DNA of 64,000 bases from Liquidambar formosana (taxonomy: Eukaryota; Streptophyta; Magnoliopsida; Saxifragales; Altingiaceae): positions 22,906,375-22,970,374 of the forward strand of contig CM077827.1 in NCBI GenBank assembly GCA_039720395.1, in the 5' to 3' direction. The translations under genes were made by a program, and so were the position numbers. The notes under the pieces are model-generated. The model had not been told where the DNA came from and did not search any database. It saw only the letters and a list, made by a program, of their open reading frames with translations. Shown here piece by piece: positions 12,281 through 23,016 of the stretch (position 1 is the stretch's first letter; each line of letters begins with the position of its first letter).

Positions 12281-12916
12281 GTGTCGGCAAACAGTTTTTA
12301 AAAAGGCTTGTTTGATGATTTTACCCCCACTTTCCCTTATTAAACCCATTCCTAATGGGTTTCTTATCCACTTCTAGCAAAAAAAGGAAAGAGAGAGAGA
12401 GAGAGAGAAGGAGGAGTTTGACGGTGAGGAGTGTGACCACGGGAGCTCGAGTCCGACCCCACAACGCATGGATCTTGTGATTTCCACCCTGATCTACGCG
12501 TGTACACCCTTAGATTCACGTTTCTAGCTACCATTTGAGAGGTAGGTGCATTTTTCATGGTTGTAAACCATTATATGCATGATTTGGTACATTATCATGG
12601 GTTTTTGCATGTTTACATAATATGATACATGTTTACATAGGATTGGGGTTTGAATTTCTTAAAAATTCATATATTTGGGAAGTTAGGATTTTGTTTTATA
12701 CCTTATTTAGCTATATTTGTGTTATTTTACATACTCTCACATGATTTGGGAAACAATGGATTGATTTTGAAAACCTATTTGTTAAATTCTTGCTATTGAT
12801 TATTTAGGGGTCACTTTTTATATAAGTGTTACAAACTCGTTCATCTACCATTATAATAGAATGGTTCTTGGGAGATTAACATGTAAATGGATATGGTGTG
12901 AGGGCTACTGGAGACA

Positions 12917-13090
12917 GGATTACTGTGGTCCCAAAGGAAAGGGACGTTTTGCCGTGTCTTCCTATCCTACAGTCCTGGGCTATGTACCCGAATTGAGGTT
13001 ACTGCAGTCCCATGTGGGGATGTCTTACTGTGTTTCCTCTTGAGGTTACTGCGGTCCCAAATAGGGATGTCTTGCCGTGTTTCCTCTTAT
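12917..13090 (+). repeat. GGTTACTGCGGTCCCA minisatellite-like units in an LTR
   Basis: Three imperfect tandem units start at 12917, 12997 and 13044. Each has a GGTTACTGCGGTCCC-like head and a GGGATGTCTTGCCGTGT-like middle ending TTTCCTCTT. The last two are 47 bp apart. The same units, inverted, border the copia element at 47780-47816 and 52850-52945. Confidence 0.65.
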
Positions 13091-13788
13091 TTCCGCGCGC
13101 GAGGGCCCCGTATAACCTGAGGAAGATTATTCAGTTTAAAAGACTGATGATATGAATTGGCAGATATGGGGAATTTATGTTATGATTGATTTTCATGTTC
13201 TCGATCTGATACTTATTTTAAAATTGTGATATGCAACCCTTTGTTATCTCATTTTAATTATTTGTTTATAATGGTTTTAAAATCTTGATATATAACTTTG
13301 AAAAATGTATTCTACTGAGTTTATACTCACGCCTATTTTTAAAACCTTTTGCAGACTTTGAGCAAAGTAGGGATGACTCTGAGCAAAGTAGGGATGACTC
13401 TTATGAGGAGGTATCACATCAGGCTTAGCATAAGCATTGCATTATGGATGTTGTGCAGATGCATTTTACAATATTTATGGCGTGTATATTATTTAGACAG
13501 ACTTATTGTATTATATACTGCTTGTATTGACAATAGAACTCTGTGAGAACTATTATGCCAGCTTATTTTCATTACTTGTTGTGGATGGTTGAATGATTTT
13601 GATTTTAAATTGAACAGGTTTAAAATGTCGAGAACTCGGTATGTCCTATTTTCAGATAGGACCATGCCAGATTTTCTAAAAAAATATATTTTATAAAGCT
13701 AAAATTTTTATTATAAACCATCCTTGAACTTCATTTTATTTATTCTTCTTTCTATTGACACGTCATGGCCTATTTTCGAGTCGTGACA

Positions 13789-14604
13789 GTTGAGAACCAC
13801 CATCTTCGAGCCTATAAAATCGTCAAGAACAAATCTAAATTTTCCCGAAGAGATGAACAAATCCACATACAAGAAAGCCGATGTACATATGGAAGCGAGT
13901 TGAGTCCGAAATCTAGATTCTTTGAAGAACTAATCGCCAACATATCCACGACACCTACCTACCCTATTCTCAAGAATCGTCAAACCCTTATCATCGATCT
14001 ACATCGAATCAATATTTCGGAGGTAAGAATATGATTTAGAGTTCATGATTTATGTATTTGTTCTCGAAGAACATGGCTTGATGAGTTATTCATAAATTTT
14101 GAAATTAAATTTTTCTATATTTCGAGATGTAGATTCAAGGGTTTTTATTTTATTAGCCATTGCCTGAATTATTTGTTAATTTTGAAGTCAAATTGTTAGA
14201 TACTTTGAGATGTAGATTCATGGGTTGGTATCTTCTTGACCAATACTGGATTTCTGTAATATCCAGTTGAATTAATTTAAATTCCTGTGATGTTTGGAGA
14301 TCATTTAAGTGCGTATACTTGTTTAACTTTCCCACATAGTAGAGTTTATTTATATTATGTTGTGTAAGAAAGCCTATGTTATGTGAATATAAAATTCGTC
14401 CAATTCATTTTATTAGTAAATCACTTTAAGATTCTCAATTTTTAATAAAGAATTTGCATGGTGTTAATTTGTTGATGTTATTGTCAATTAGAATATAAGA
14501 ACTTTGCAAAATGTTGTAGTCAAATAATTTATTTAATTTTTAATACTAATATATCATCTGATATATCCCGAACAGAGTTGGTGCTAGCTAGCTCTTTTCA
14601 GATG
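13789..14604. other. No recognised gene; short 5'-exon-like frame
   Basis: An open frame (13765-14034) ends in CGGAGGTAAGAATATG, which looks like a splice donor, and the text resembles a plant 5' UTR. The predicted peptide matches no family I know, and its first codons lie inside the preceding LTR. The rest is AT-rich. Not called as a gene. Confidence 0.3.
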
Positions 14605-14915
14605 AACTAGCAATATTTTTTGTGCCTAGTAGATGGAGCATGGAAATTGGGAGAGAGTCATGCTATGGCTGATTTTGTCATTAAGGATTGGACAGGTTCG
14701 ATTATCATTCAAGGAGGGAAGAAGTTTGAAGACTTATCACCGTTACAAGCAAAAGCTGAGGCATTTTTGCTAGCTGTCCAAGAAGCCAAGCAACTCAATA
14801 TTAACTATATAAAATTTTGGACTGATTTCAACTCTTACTAGATTACCTTCAAGATGTAAATTATATGTGCGAGATAACTCCTCTTTTGTCTGATATTAGA
14901 CAACTATGTAATAAC
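14605..14915 (+). pseudogene. LINE-type RNase H domain relic, 5' part
   Basis: Translation gives the start of an RVT_3/RNase H-like domain: VDGAWKLGESHAMADFVIKD, SPLQAKAEAFLLAVQEAKQL and INYIKFWTDF. These match the DGAWK, AEA-ALL-AVQEA and FWTDS blocks of the domain carried at the end of some plant LINEs. After FWTDF a frameshift leads to a stop, but a shifted frame continues as DYLQDVNYMCEITPLLSDIR up to 14915. There an LTR element has inserted. The continuation is at 46902-47065. Confidence 0.7.
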
Positions 14916-15537
14916 TGTTGGAAATATAGGAGCAAAACCATAGATTTCGAAAATCAAAATATAAAATAATATAATTTATAATAAAAGAAATAGACTTATT
15001 GATTGTGGCGTGTGAGAACACTGTCCTTAAGTGTTGATTTACACCTTTCGGAGTGAATCACTCAATGCAATTAGGTCTTTTAGTGCCCAACCCTCGAGGA
15101 TACAACAATCGTGTTTCTCGTAAACGTGAACTTGTTAGTACAAGGAATCAAACAACTCTTGATCGTTTCATGAAAATATTTAATAAATATTGAAGAAAAC
15201 TATATGAAATTTTATATAAAATGAGTTTATAGATGGAGAGAAAAGAAGGATTAAGAAAAAGCTTTCTAAAACACTTTTTTTTTTTTTTTTTTTTTGTGGT
15301 TTTTCTCATACCAAAGAAGAAGAAGAAGAAGACTAAAAACCATAAAATAAAATAAAAAAAGATTGTGGAAACCATTTTTTTTCTCCAAAAGGATGTGTAA
15401 CTCCCCAACAATAATATGCCCACTAACTCATACTAATGGACCAAATAAATAAATGACATGATGCTCATAAAATCACATATAATAAATAATAATTTGAATC
15501 ATACATTTTTTTATTTTATTTATAAAAAAATACAACG
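14916..15537 (-). repeat. 3' LTR (minus sense) of the outer element
   Basis: A 622-bp copy. It shares long stretches with 45748-46901, for example GGAGTGAATCACTC, CAACAATCGTGTTTCTCGTAAA and TAGATGGAGAGAAAAGAAGGA. A poly-T tract (15278-15295) and GAAGAAGAAG run follow. The terminal base at 15537 is G where the partner LTR has A. Confidence 0.85.
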
Positions 15538-16448
15538 ATCCCCCACATGATTCAAATTATATGACAAAAAGTATAAGGAACATGAGAATGCAATGTATCG
15601 ATAGTGGTATCTTTTGAACTATGAACAATACCTAAGATATGTGAGTATGACTTACAAAAATATGGTGAAACTATAAGTTTCTATGAACCAAAATTTCTTA
15701 TAGATCAGTTGACTCACAACCCACATCTTATTCTCGAAATCTAAGTGTCACACCCCATTTTTGTCACCTTAGCTAGGACATATCATTTCATGTAAGATTT
15801 TGAGTCCTTTTTTAGTCTAGTCTTTTGCATTGAGTTTCTATGGCATTGAATATCATGTGTATGAATTTTGAAGTGATTTGGAATTCATCTCGATAGTCAA
15901 TAAGAACTTTTGCGACTTCAAGGGCATAATCGTCTTTTAAGTCGTATATTTTCCATTTGACTTTGGAATGAATCCCGAGTCATTCCATTGAGTTCATATA
16001 GGTACATAGAGTCCATATAGGTTCAATTTCATGAATTAATAGTTTAAGATCAATTCGGCTCGTAATGGTTCGGGTTGGCTAAAAGACCCTTTCTTGGTTT
16101 GCTCAAATTGACTCATAAGACCCAATCAATTTTCTCTCATTTAACTTCAATTGGGCTTTATTTATGTCCTAAACATGTTTAGAAAGATCGAATTTCGATT
16201 GGGAAAGCATTCGGTTTGACCTCGTGTACAAACCCAGCTTAGCGACGGTGAAGTACCATGGTTAACTACCTTTGTAAAACCTAACCATGCACCCATGGTT
16301 GAGGATTTTTGTCCTAAAATGCCTAAAAATGTGTTCCCCTTCGAAACACGGTCGTTTTGGCTTTTATTTCGTCAAAATCGGACTTAATTTGAAGATTTTA
16401 GGACTTCTACAGCAAGTGGGAGTCAAAACCGGAGTGAAAATAGGAGGG

Positions 16449-16530
16449 CCTCGGGTAACCGTCCAGGGCTAGACGGTCAGCCGTCTAGGCCCAGACGGCT
16501 AACCGTCCAGGCCTAGATGGTCACCTGAGG
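16449..16530. promoter_or_regulatory. 82-bp palindromic cassette upstream of the LTR TATA box
   Basis: Outer arms CCTCGGGTAACC and GGTCACCTGAGG are near-perfect inverted repeats. Inside are three stem-forming units: ACCGTC...GACGGT, AGCCGTCT...AGACGGCT (perfect 8-bp arms around AGGCCC) and ACCGTC...GATGGT. It ends 186 bp before TATATAAAGG. Related 82-bp copies lie at 36799-36880, 30067-30148, 28087-28168 and 34080-34161. Regulatory role is inferred. Confidence 0.6.
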
Positions 16531-16716
16531 AATCCTACTTTAAGTCAACTTCTGACTCTATCTTCCCTCTTTTGACGGTTTCCTCCGCCAAAACAACTTG
16601 TCTGAGCTTAGGAGTGTGTAGGTTTAAGTTGTTTGAGCACCAAGAGAGTCTCTAATAGCCCTAGGATCATTATTTAATGAATTAATCTTAGCCATTGGTT
16701 TAGGGGGTCAGTTCTC

Positions 16717-16726
16717 TATATAAAGG
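16717..16726 (+). promoter_or_regulatory. LTR TATA box
   Basis: TATATAAAGG, followed 25-60 bp later by a likely start zone and a GA-rich leader. The same box is TATATAAAAG at 37067-37076 in the 3' LTR. Confidence 0.75.
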
Positions 16727-18754
16727 ACATGATATTCAGCACATAGGAGAAGGTTAATTGCACTTTACACTTAGAGAGAGAGGGAGCTACGAGTTTGGAG
16801 AGCTAGAAGGACTTCAAGAGGAGGCTCTTCAACCCCAAGCAAGCAAGGAAACAAGAGGTTTGAAGACAAGGAAGAGTCTACAAGAGGTAAGCCTATCCCT
16901 TTAATGCTGAACATGAATTTTCTGCTTCTCTTTCTTCTTCTTCTTCTTCTTCTTCTAGGATAGTTATGGTGCATGAGATTGCTCTTCTTATGGATTGAAT
17001 TCAATGTTTATGTGATGTTACATGAATGATTTTAGGACAGTTCATGGCTTTATATGCTTGATAATCCCTGGTTTACCAAGGATTTGATAGCCTTATTCGT
17101 TCTATCTTCTTAAATCATGCATAGTTCACATGTTTAGGTTGCTGTGATTGTTATCATGAATTGATGCTCCTGTTAGTTAATATATGTTATATGAATGATA
17201 TTCATGATGATTTGAGCATGTCTTAGAGTCGTTTCATAGGTTTTAATGCATAGTTGTGAGATTAGGGTTTCGATAACCCTGAAATCGCATAAGTTTTATA
17301 CAGCATGCTTAGCTTAGCTTTTTGAGTTGTTGCTCATCATAGTCATTTTATATATGTTGCATATAGTTGAATCATGCTAGGTTTGCGTTCATGTAGTGGG
17401 TTTTATAGGTCTTTTGGAGACATTGTCCTTTTCTAAGGATAATTATCCTTTTCGTTGAGTGAGGTTTTGCATGAGAGTCTTCTGTGATGTGTTTAAGCAT
17501 GAAATCACTTCTATTGTGTTCTAATATATATATTTTATGTAGGATATGCTGATTTCACTCCCCACAATGACTTTTTTACGTGAAATTATCTTAGGATAGT
17601 TTTGCTTAAGAAAGCTCGCCGTAGGAAGGTCTATTTTCATATTTTACATGAAATATCATCTTTTTGGTTAGAATGTGCTTTGTTATCATGTTTATTGATA
17701 TTATTGGAGTCTCTTATGCTTGTTAGTGTGTCTTTAGTAGGTTTTTATGCATGTTAGTCGAGTCATTGCATGTAGGATTGAGTTAGAGTCCTTAGTTATT
17801 CATTATTCTTGTTGTTTGCATGATTAATGGATGATTTTAGGCCTTGTCAAGGTTCTGTCCAGATTTGCATATTGCTTTCTTTGCATGATTTTGTGCACTT
17901 GTAAGGGTGCAAACAGGTACAATGCTTATCCTATTGCAAATAGGGCTGTTATGGTCTGAAATGGCTAATGCTAGGAGCTTGTGCGCTCAGGTAAGTAGGG
18001 TTTGAAGGTGCCCCAATTCACCTTTCTTTTTCTTTCTTTTCTCTTCTCCCTCCTAGGGTTACTTCTTAATACAAGTCTATGGTTTTAATCAAAGGTTTCC
18101 TTCAATAATAAATTCTGTTTTTTTATCAAGGTTTCCATTTTGTGGAAGTTTTCCTAAATTCAAACTTGTTTATTCAATTCTCTTTCAAATAAGGAAACCT
18201 AAGGTTTTTACCATAGGTTTGTATTAGGTTGTAACCCTATTCTTTTCGAACTACGTGGACTTTGATCCATGTATTTTGCTACATGGTACGTAGGCGCTCT
18301 TCGTGAGGCTCAAGTCCGTTCTAGGATCCAAGTATCCTAGGCTTTTTTTTTTTTCTTTTCTTTTCTTTTTGTTTTGTTTTATTTGAGTGATTGTGCATGA
18401 GATGATTAGATGAGATATATGATATGCATGCTACCTTGTGATGATATATGATGATATTTGAGTGGAAAAGATATTAAGTTAGCCCAATTAAATTAAGAGA
18501 CCAACTCGGGCGATGTGGGTGCCTATGGGCTTTTGCCCAGAACCTTCCCACGTTGTAACTTAGCCCCCGAATCCAATTTTCTGGTTTCAAAGACTTTGCT
18601 TTTCCTTTAATGGAGTCATGTGGTTTTGAAAATAAAACATTTTTGTGGTTTTCCTCTTTTCCCTAAAAAATGAGGTGGCGACTCCTTTTTTGTTTGTTGT
18701 CTTTCACACCTATCATTTTACCAAACCCTTGTGGGCCGTTTTCCGGGGTTTACA

Positions 18755-19523
18755 GTTTGGCGACTCCACTGGGGATGTCGAGGGCTAGACTCATTTAATT
18801 TGATTGGGCTAAATTAATTTCTTATTGTTAATTAAAATCAATCACATTGCATTCGCTTGATTGTGTGCTTTCATTTATTGCATTGTGTGCGCTACTATTG
18901 CATGATCACTCGATTGTCCCTCGATGTATCCTTGCCAACTGATAGCCTAGTTCGACCTTGGTTTTCCTGATTCCATGTGTTGGGCGAAGCTATCAAACCT
19001 CTCTTGCCAAGTACCCATGGGCTTGCCCTTGGGTATATCAAATGGATCAATCACGTACTACTGGACCCACGCGACATTCCTGATGTCACATGTGGTTAGG
19101 TATAAAGATTGGTACAAGCAAAGTTGAAGACCCTAGCCTACCCTCTTAAAAGAAAGAATTGCATGTAATAGGCCTTCTAGGACACCGTTGGATCACCTAT
19201 ATGCACACACATTGTAGTGATGATATGTTGCCGTGTTTGTGATGTGTTGCCATGCTTTGTTGATTGAGTGGGTAATTAAAGGAAACTTTACATCCTACAT
19301 CCTTAATACGTACCCTTCCCCATGACCCCCGCAAGGGTAATTGTTAAGAGAACTAATTAAGGGTGTACGTTGTAAAGATTTTGAGATAATTATGGAAGCT
19401 TAGGATGGACCCTTAGGCTGAAAAATTGAGTATTTACCCTATGTTAGAGGGAGAGACGTGCTGGCTTGGATCCGCAATCAACAAGGGTGCCTAGTCAGTG
19501 CTGATTCCGTCACTGAGTCGGAT
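18755..19523 (+). other. Ogre-type leader with candidate primer-binding site
   Basis: TGGCGACTCCACTGGGGA begins at 18758, three bases after the LTR, and starts with TGG as expected for pairing with a tRNA CCA end; I cannot assign the tRNA. The rest of the leader is non-coding. No extra ORF upstream of gag, as reported for some Ogre elements, is visible. Confidence 0.65.
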
Positions 19524-22500
19524 ATGGCTGAGGAAAGAACTAGCAACCAGGGTTTCAACCTTGAGGCCGCTTTGAAAGCTATCATGGAAAAGCTTGATCA
19601 CACTACCCAGGTATCCGAGACCGCACTCAAATTAGCTCAAGACCTTCAACAGAAGAACTTTGAACCTGAATCCAGGGCCCGTGCCACTGATAACGATCAA
19701 GGATCCAATGATTCTGAATCTGCTGAGGAACCATTAGGAGAGGGGGGAGAGCCACCCAAGACCAAGGAAGGGGAAACCAAAGCTACATCAAGGGAGAGCT
19801 CAACCGTCCTGGCAAACAAGGTCGAGGCCTTAGAACGAACTCTGAAGGGAATCCGCAGGTTTGATGATATGGTGGACATCCGCACTTTGTCCTTGTTCCC
19901 AAAGGCTCACATCCCGTTACAATTCAAGATGCCGGAGTTGGAAAAATTCGATGGGATAGGCTGTCCTAAGACCCACCTCAAGATGTATGTGCGAGTTATG
20001 CACCCTCGAGGGGCGAACGATGAGTTATTGGCTCAAATGTTTCATGAGTCATTAGCGAGTTCCGCCTTGAAATGGTTTTTGTCATTAGAGGAGAACAGAA
20101 CCAAGACTTGGGAGGATGTGTGCAATGCATTCACGGACCATTACAAGTATAACACTAAAGTGGATGTCACGCGAAGGGACTTGGAAACCACTAAGCAAGG
20201 GGTTAACGAGACTTTCTCCGCCTTCATCACTAGGTGGAGACAAAAGGCTTCCAAGATGACAGACAGACCGAATGAGGAAGACCAGATTCAGTTGGTGGTG
20301 AAGAATTTGCTGCCCGTATATCACAAGCACCTCTTTGCTCACTACTTTTTGAACTTCAAGGCTCTTGTTGGGGCTGGCACACAAGTTGAAGATGCAATTG
20401 CCGATGGAACAATCAAAACGGAGGAGCTCCAAAGGAGTCGAAGGACAAACTTTGGAGGAAAACCCAATGCCGAGGTCAATGCCATTACCCAACCCACTCG
20501 CCCTTTCTCCCTAAATGACTCCACCTCACCTCGCCAATTCACCGAGCTATACATGCCACTCGAAAGAGTCTTTGAAAAGCTGAGAAGCCGTGACCTCCTG
20601 AAACCCCTCGACCCAAGGCCTCCACCAAACCCGTTACCCAAAAGCTACAATGAAAATGAATATTACAAGTTCCACCAAGCCAAAGGCCATCTAACCAACC
20701 GTTGTTACTGCCTCCGTCATGAAATCCAAAATTTGCTCGACAAACAGATCATTTCACCACCCACCGCACCAAATCGCCCAAATGTCACTCGAAATCCCCT
20801 TCCCACTCACAATGTGCCTCCTCCCAACAACATAAATGCCATCGAGCTTGGCTCGTCCCAATCTCGTCAACCCATAAGGCAATACACGCCGCTTCCCATG
20901 ACCTTGACTCAAGTTTTCCACCAATGTTGTGATAAAGGGCTCATATTGCCATGCCATTCAAAGCCGAGGCCTTCGACTCCTCACCAATTCTGTTTGTACC
21001 ATCAGGCGCCCGGACATGATACAGAGGACTATGTTATACTGAAAAAGGTAGTTCAAGACCTTATTGATCAAAAGGTTTTGGTATTGCCAAAGAAGTCCAT
21101 GCAGCGACAATTGAAAGAAAGGTTCGAAGCAGGAGATCCTAAAGTGGGTTTGTTGGGAGAGTCGTCTGGAAAGTTTGATTACTATGTACTCTACCCCCAC
21201 CCCATCCCTGATGAGCCTATAATCCCCACGGGTTGGGATAAGTTACCAGAGGAAGTCCAAATGGAAGAGATCGACACAATCACATGGGATGACCTCATGG
21301 GTGATGTAGGTGAGATTGATGATATGTGGATGAGCGATAACGAGGTGGAGCACATAACTAGAGGGGGTCGCCATTTCAAGCCTCCGCACTTAGAATCTGA
21401 CAACCCATTGGGGGACTTGGAAGGTAATCGCCACCTCGACCTGCAAGAAGAGGAGGACGAAGTGCTTAGGCAATTGAGAAAGACTAATGCCAACATCACT
21501 ATATGGGGTTTGCTCATGGCCTCTTACAAGCACAGGCAGACAATCTTGAAGTTGCTCAACCAGATACAGGTTCCCGTTGACACATCTCTGGAAAATTTGG
21601 TGAACTTGGTGAATCCAACCTCGAAGAACTCAACCATTGTGTTCTCAAAGGCAGACCTACCTAAAAGTGGACTTAGCTATTCACAAGCCATGTACATCAC
21701 TGTCGACACCATGGGAAAGATGGTTCCGACAGTCCTAATCGACAATGGTTCCGCTCTTAATGTGTGCCCTCTCAGAACTGCCACCGTCTTGGGGTTGGAT
21801 CCAACAGACTTCATGCCATCCGGGCAAACAGTGAGAGCCTATGATAACACCCGCAGAGAGGTGATTGGAGTGGTCACTTTGCCGCTGATTATGGGGCCTA
21901 CAGAATTCAGAGTGGAGTTCCAAGTGTTGGATGTCCCGTCGTGCTTCAATCTCTTGTTGGGGAGACCTTGGATTCATCCTGCAGGGGCTGTCCCTTCTTC
22001 ATTGCACCAAAAAGTCAAGTTCCCTTATGAAGGGGCCATCGTCACACTCCAAGGTGATTATGACTTAAAGTCGTCGGGGGTACCCATTTGCGAGATCAAG
22101 CCTGAGCCCGTTGGAGCACCATTGTCTGGGTTCGAGTATGTTCAATGCATAGAGAAAGAGCCGGAACAGAGAGAGTTGATACCCCTCGACTTTTGCCCTC
22201 ATGGCAATTTGCATGTGGGGAACATAATGAAGAAAATGAGTTTCTTCCCAGGCATGGGACTAGGACGCCGTCAGCAAGGCATACCGGTATCCATTCAGAA
22301 CCGCATTGTCACCTATACCTTCGGATTGGGGTATGAGCCTTCCAAGAAGGACCGTATGGAGATGTTGCAAAGAAGCAAAGAAAGGGTCAAAGCAAAAGCA
22401 GAAGGGAGGGTGCCAGATATTAGAATCTCGCTATACCGACCTACTTTGAATGGTTACTTTGTTAAGGAAGGGGAGGACTTTCTATTCTGTGGATTTCCCG

Positions 22501-22832
22501 AACCATCCATTGACAAAGCAACCAAGGCGAGAGTTCCAGGGTTCGAAATATTCTTCATTGAGTGGTACCCCATTACTGCATCAATGGTTGATGATGAAGC
22601 GATTAATGATGACTATTGGGAAGAGAAGAGTGAGGACTGGGCAGAACAAATGGATTCGGAAGCCATGGTTACAATGTTTCAAGATACGGTTCTTGCTGTG
22701 GAGGAATCGGATCTCGAGTGTTCTTCAATTCACCATGCAGCCGTACCGCTCCTTAATTGGTATCTTGAAGAGGGTGCCATTGCAAAAGTTCTTGAGGGCG
22801 AGGATCTCGACTTACCTGATAGTAGCTTGTAG
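19524..22832 (+). CDS. gag-pro: Gag-protease polyprotein of the Ogre-type element
   Basis: 1102 codons from ATG at 19524; the frame is open upstream to 19458 but without an ATG, and MAEERTSNQ is the natural start. Gag packages the element's RNA and the aspartic protease matures the polyproteins. Gag core at about residues 125-330 (FKMPELEKFDG, ALKWFLSLEE, W-DVCNAFTDHYKYN, ETFSAFITRWR). Two Cys/His-poor zinc-knuckle-like segments follow (YKFHQAKGHLTNRC near 380 and FCLYHQAPGHDTEDY near 490). The protease active site VLIDNGSALNVCP is near 737 and a G-patch-like PGMGLGRRQQGIP near 905, an arrangement typical of Tat elements. The frame is uninterrupted. It is separated from pol by a stop and about 180 bp and lies in a different frame, so pol needs splicing or another mechanism. 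Confidence 0.92.
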   Translation: MAEERTSNQGFNLEAALKAIMEKLDHTTQVSETALKLAQDLQQKNFEPESRARATDNDQGSNDSESAEEPLGEGGEPPKTKEGETKATSRESSTVLANKVEALERTLKGIRRFDDMVDIRTLSLFPKAHIPLQFKMPELEKFDGIGCPKTHLKMYVRVMHPRGANDELLAQMFHESLASSALKWFLSLEENRTKTWEDVCNAFTDHYKYNTKVDVTRRDLETTKQGVNETFSAFITRWRQKASKMTDRPNEEDQIQLVVKNLLPVYHKHLFAHYFLNFKALVGAGTQVEDAIADGTIKTEELQRSRRTNFGGKPNAEVNAITQPTRPFSLNDSTSPRQFTELYMPLERVFEKLRSRDLLKPLDPRPPPNPLPKSYNENEYYKFHQAKGHLTNRCYCLRHEIQNLLDKQIISPPTAPNRPNVTRNPLPTHNVPPPNNINAIELGSSQSRQPIRQYTPLPMTLTQVFHQCCDKGLILPCHSKPRPSTPHQFCLYHQAPGHDTEDYVILKKVVQDLIDQKVLVLPKKSMQRQLKERFEAGDPKVGLLGESSGKFDYYVLYPHPIPDEPIIPTGWDKLPEEVQMEEIDTITWDDLMGDVGEIDDMWMSDNEVEHITRGGRHFKPPHLESDNPLGDLEGNRHLDLQEEEDEVLRQLRKTNANITIWGLLMASYKHRQTILKLLNQIQVPVDTSLENLVNLVNPTSKNSTIVFSKADLPKSGLSYSQAMYITVDTMGKMVPTVLIDNGSALNVCPLRTATVLGLDPTDFMPSGQTVRAYDNTRREVIGVVTLPLIMGPTEFRVEFQVLDVPSCFNLLLGRPWIHPAGAVPSSLHQKVKFPYEGAIVTLQGDYDLKSSGVPICEIKPEPVGAPLSGFEYVQCIEKEPEQRELIPLDFCPHGNLHVGNIMKKMSFFPGMGLGRRQQGIPVSIQNRIVTYTFGLGYEPSKKDRMEMLQRSKERVKAKAEGRVPDIRISLYRPTLNGYFVKEGEDFLFCGFPEPSIDKATKARVPGFEIFFIEWYPITASMVDDEAINDDYWEEKSEDWAEQMDSEAMVTMFQDTVLAVEESDLECSSIHHAAVPLLNWYLEEGAIAKVLEGEDLDLPDSSL

Positions 22833-22997
22833 GTTCCTTAGTAGCTTGTTTTAGCTTTCCTTTTAAATAAAGTGTGTCCGCCTAGCCCACCTTGTGGAGT
22901 TAGGAGTCGTTCCCTAGTTGTGGCACATGTGTTTTCTTTTCTTTGTTTTGTTTTGTTAGTTCAATCAATAAAGTGTGTTTCTTTTCATTATTTGCAG
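22833..22997 (+). other. Intron-like gap between protease and reverse transcriptase
   Basis: After the gag-pro TAG comes a T-rich, stop-containing stretch ending in TTTTCATTATTTGCAG (AG at 22996-22997), a strong-looking splice acceptor. A weak donor, AG|GTTCCT, adjoins the stop codon, and TTG|GTATCT near 22758 is an upstream alternative. Ogre elements are known for a spliced intron at this junction. The donor is not settled here. Confidence 0.5.
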
Positions 22998-23016
22998 TGT
23001 TTCCTTTCTCTCTTCT

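Larger units (their letters stand above)
11727..13788 (+). mobile_element. Gypsy-type solo LTR (about 2.06 kb)
   Basis: Begins TGTAACACCCGTAATTT and ends TTTTCGAGTCGTGACA, the classic TG...CA ends of plant Ty3-gypsy LTRs. No internal coding region or second LTR adjoins it, hence solo LTR. The flanking 5-mers (ACTAA and GTTGA) do not match, so the insertion is old or rearranged. Inside, in order: four 16-bp palindromes (12165-12280), an AT-rich TATA-like zone (about 12285-12365), a GA-rich leader (12387-12410), and three minisatellite units (12917-13090). A homologous copy in the opposite orientation occupies parts of 47.7-56.6 kb. Confidence 0.7.
15746..18754 (+). repeat. 5' LTR of the Ogre-type element
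   Basis: 3009 bp, starting TGTCACACCCCATTTTTGTC and ending TTTTCCGGGGTTTACA. It contains the 82-bp palindromic cassette (16449-16530), TATATAAAGG (16717-16726), a GA-rich leader (16770-16787), potential splice donors (GAG|GTAAGCC at 16887 and CAG|GTAAGTA near 17990), and a (TTC)n run near 16925-16957. Confidence 0.93.

Noticed and set aside
12917..13090. CRISPR-like or satellite array
   Set aside because: Only three imperfect units, no uniform spacers, inside a plant LTR; a minisatellite within the LTR explains it.
20085..20641. Minus-strand frames opposite gag-pro
   Set aside because: Shadows of the long gag-pro frame with no independent similarity.
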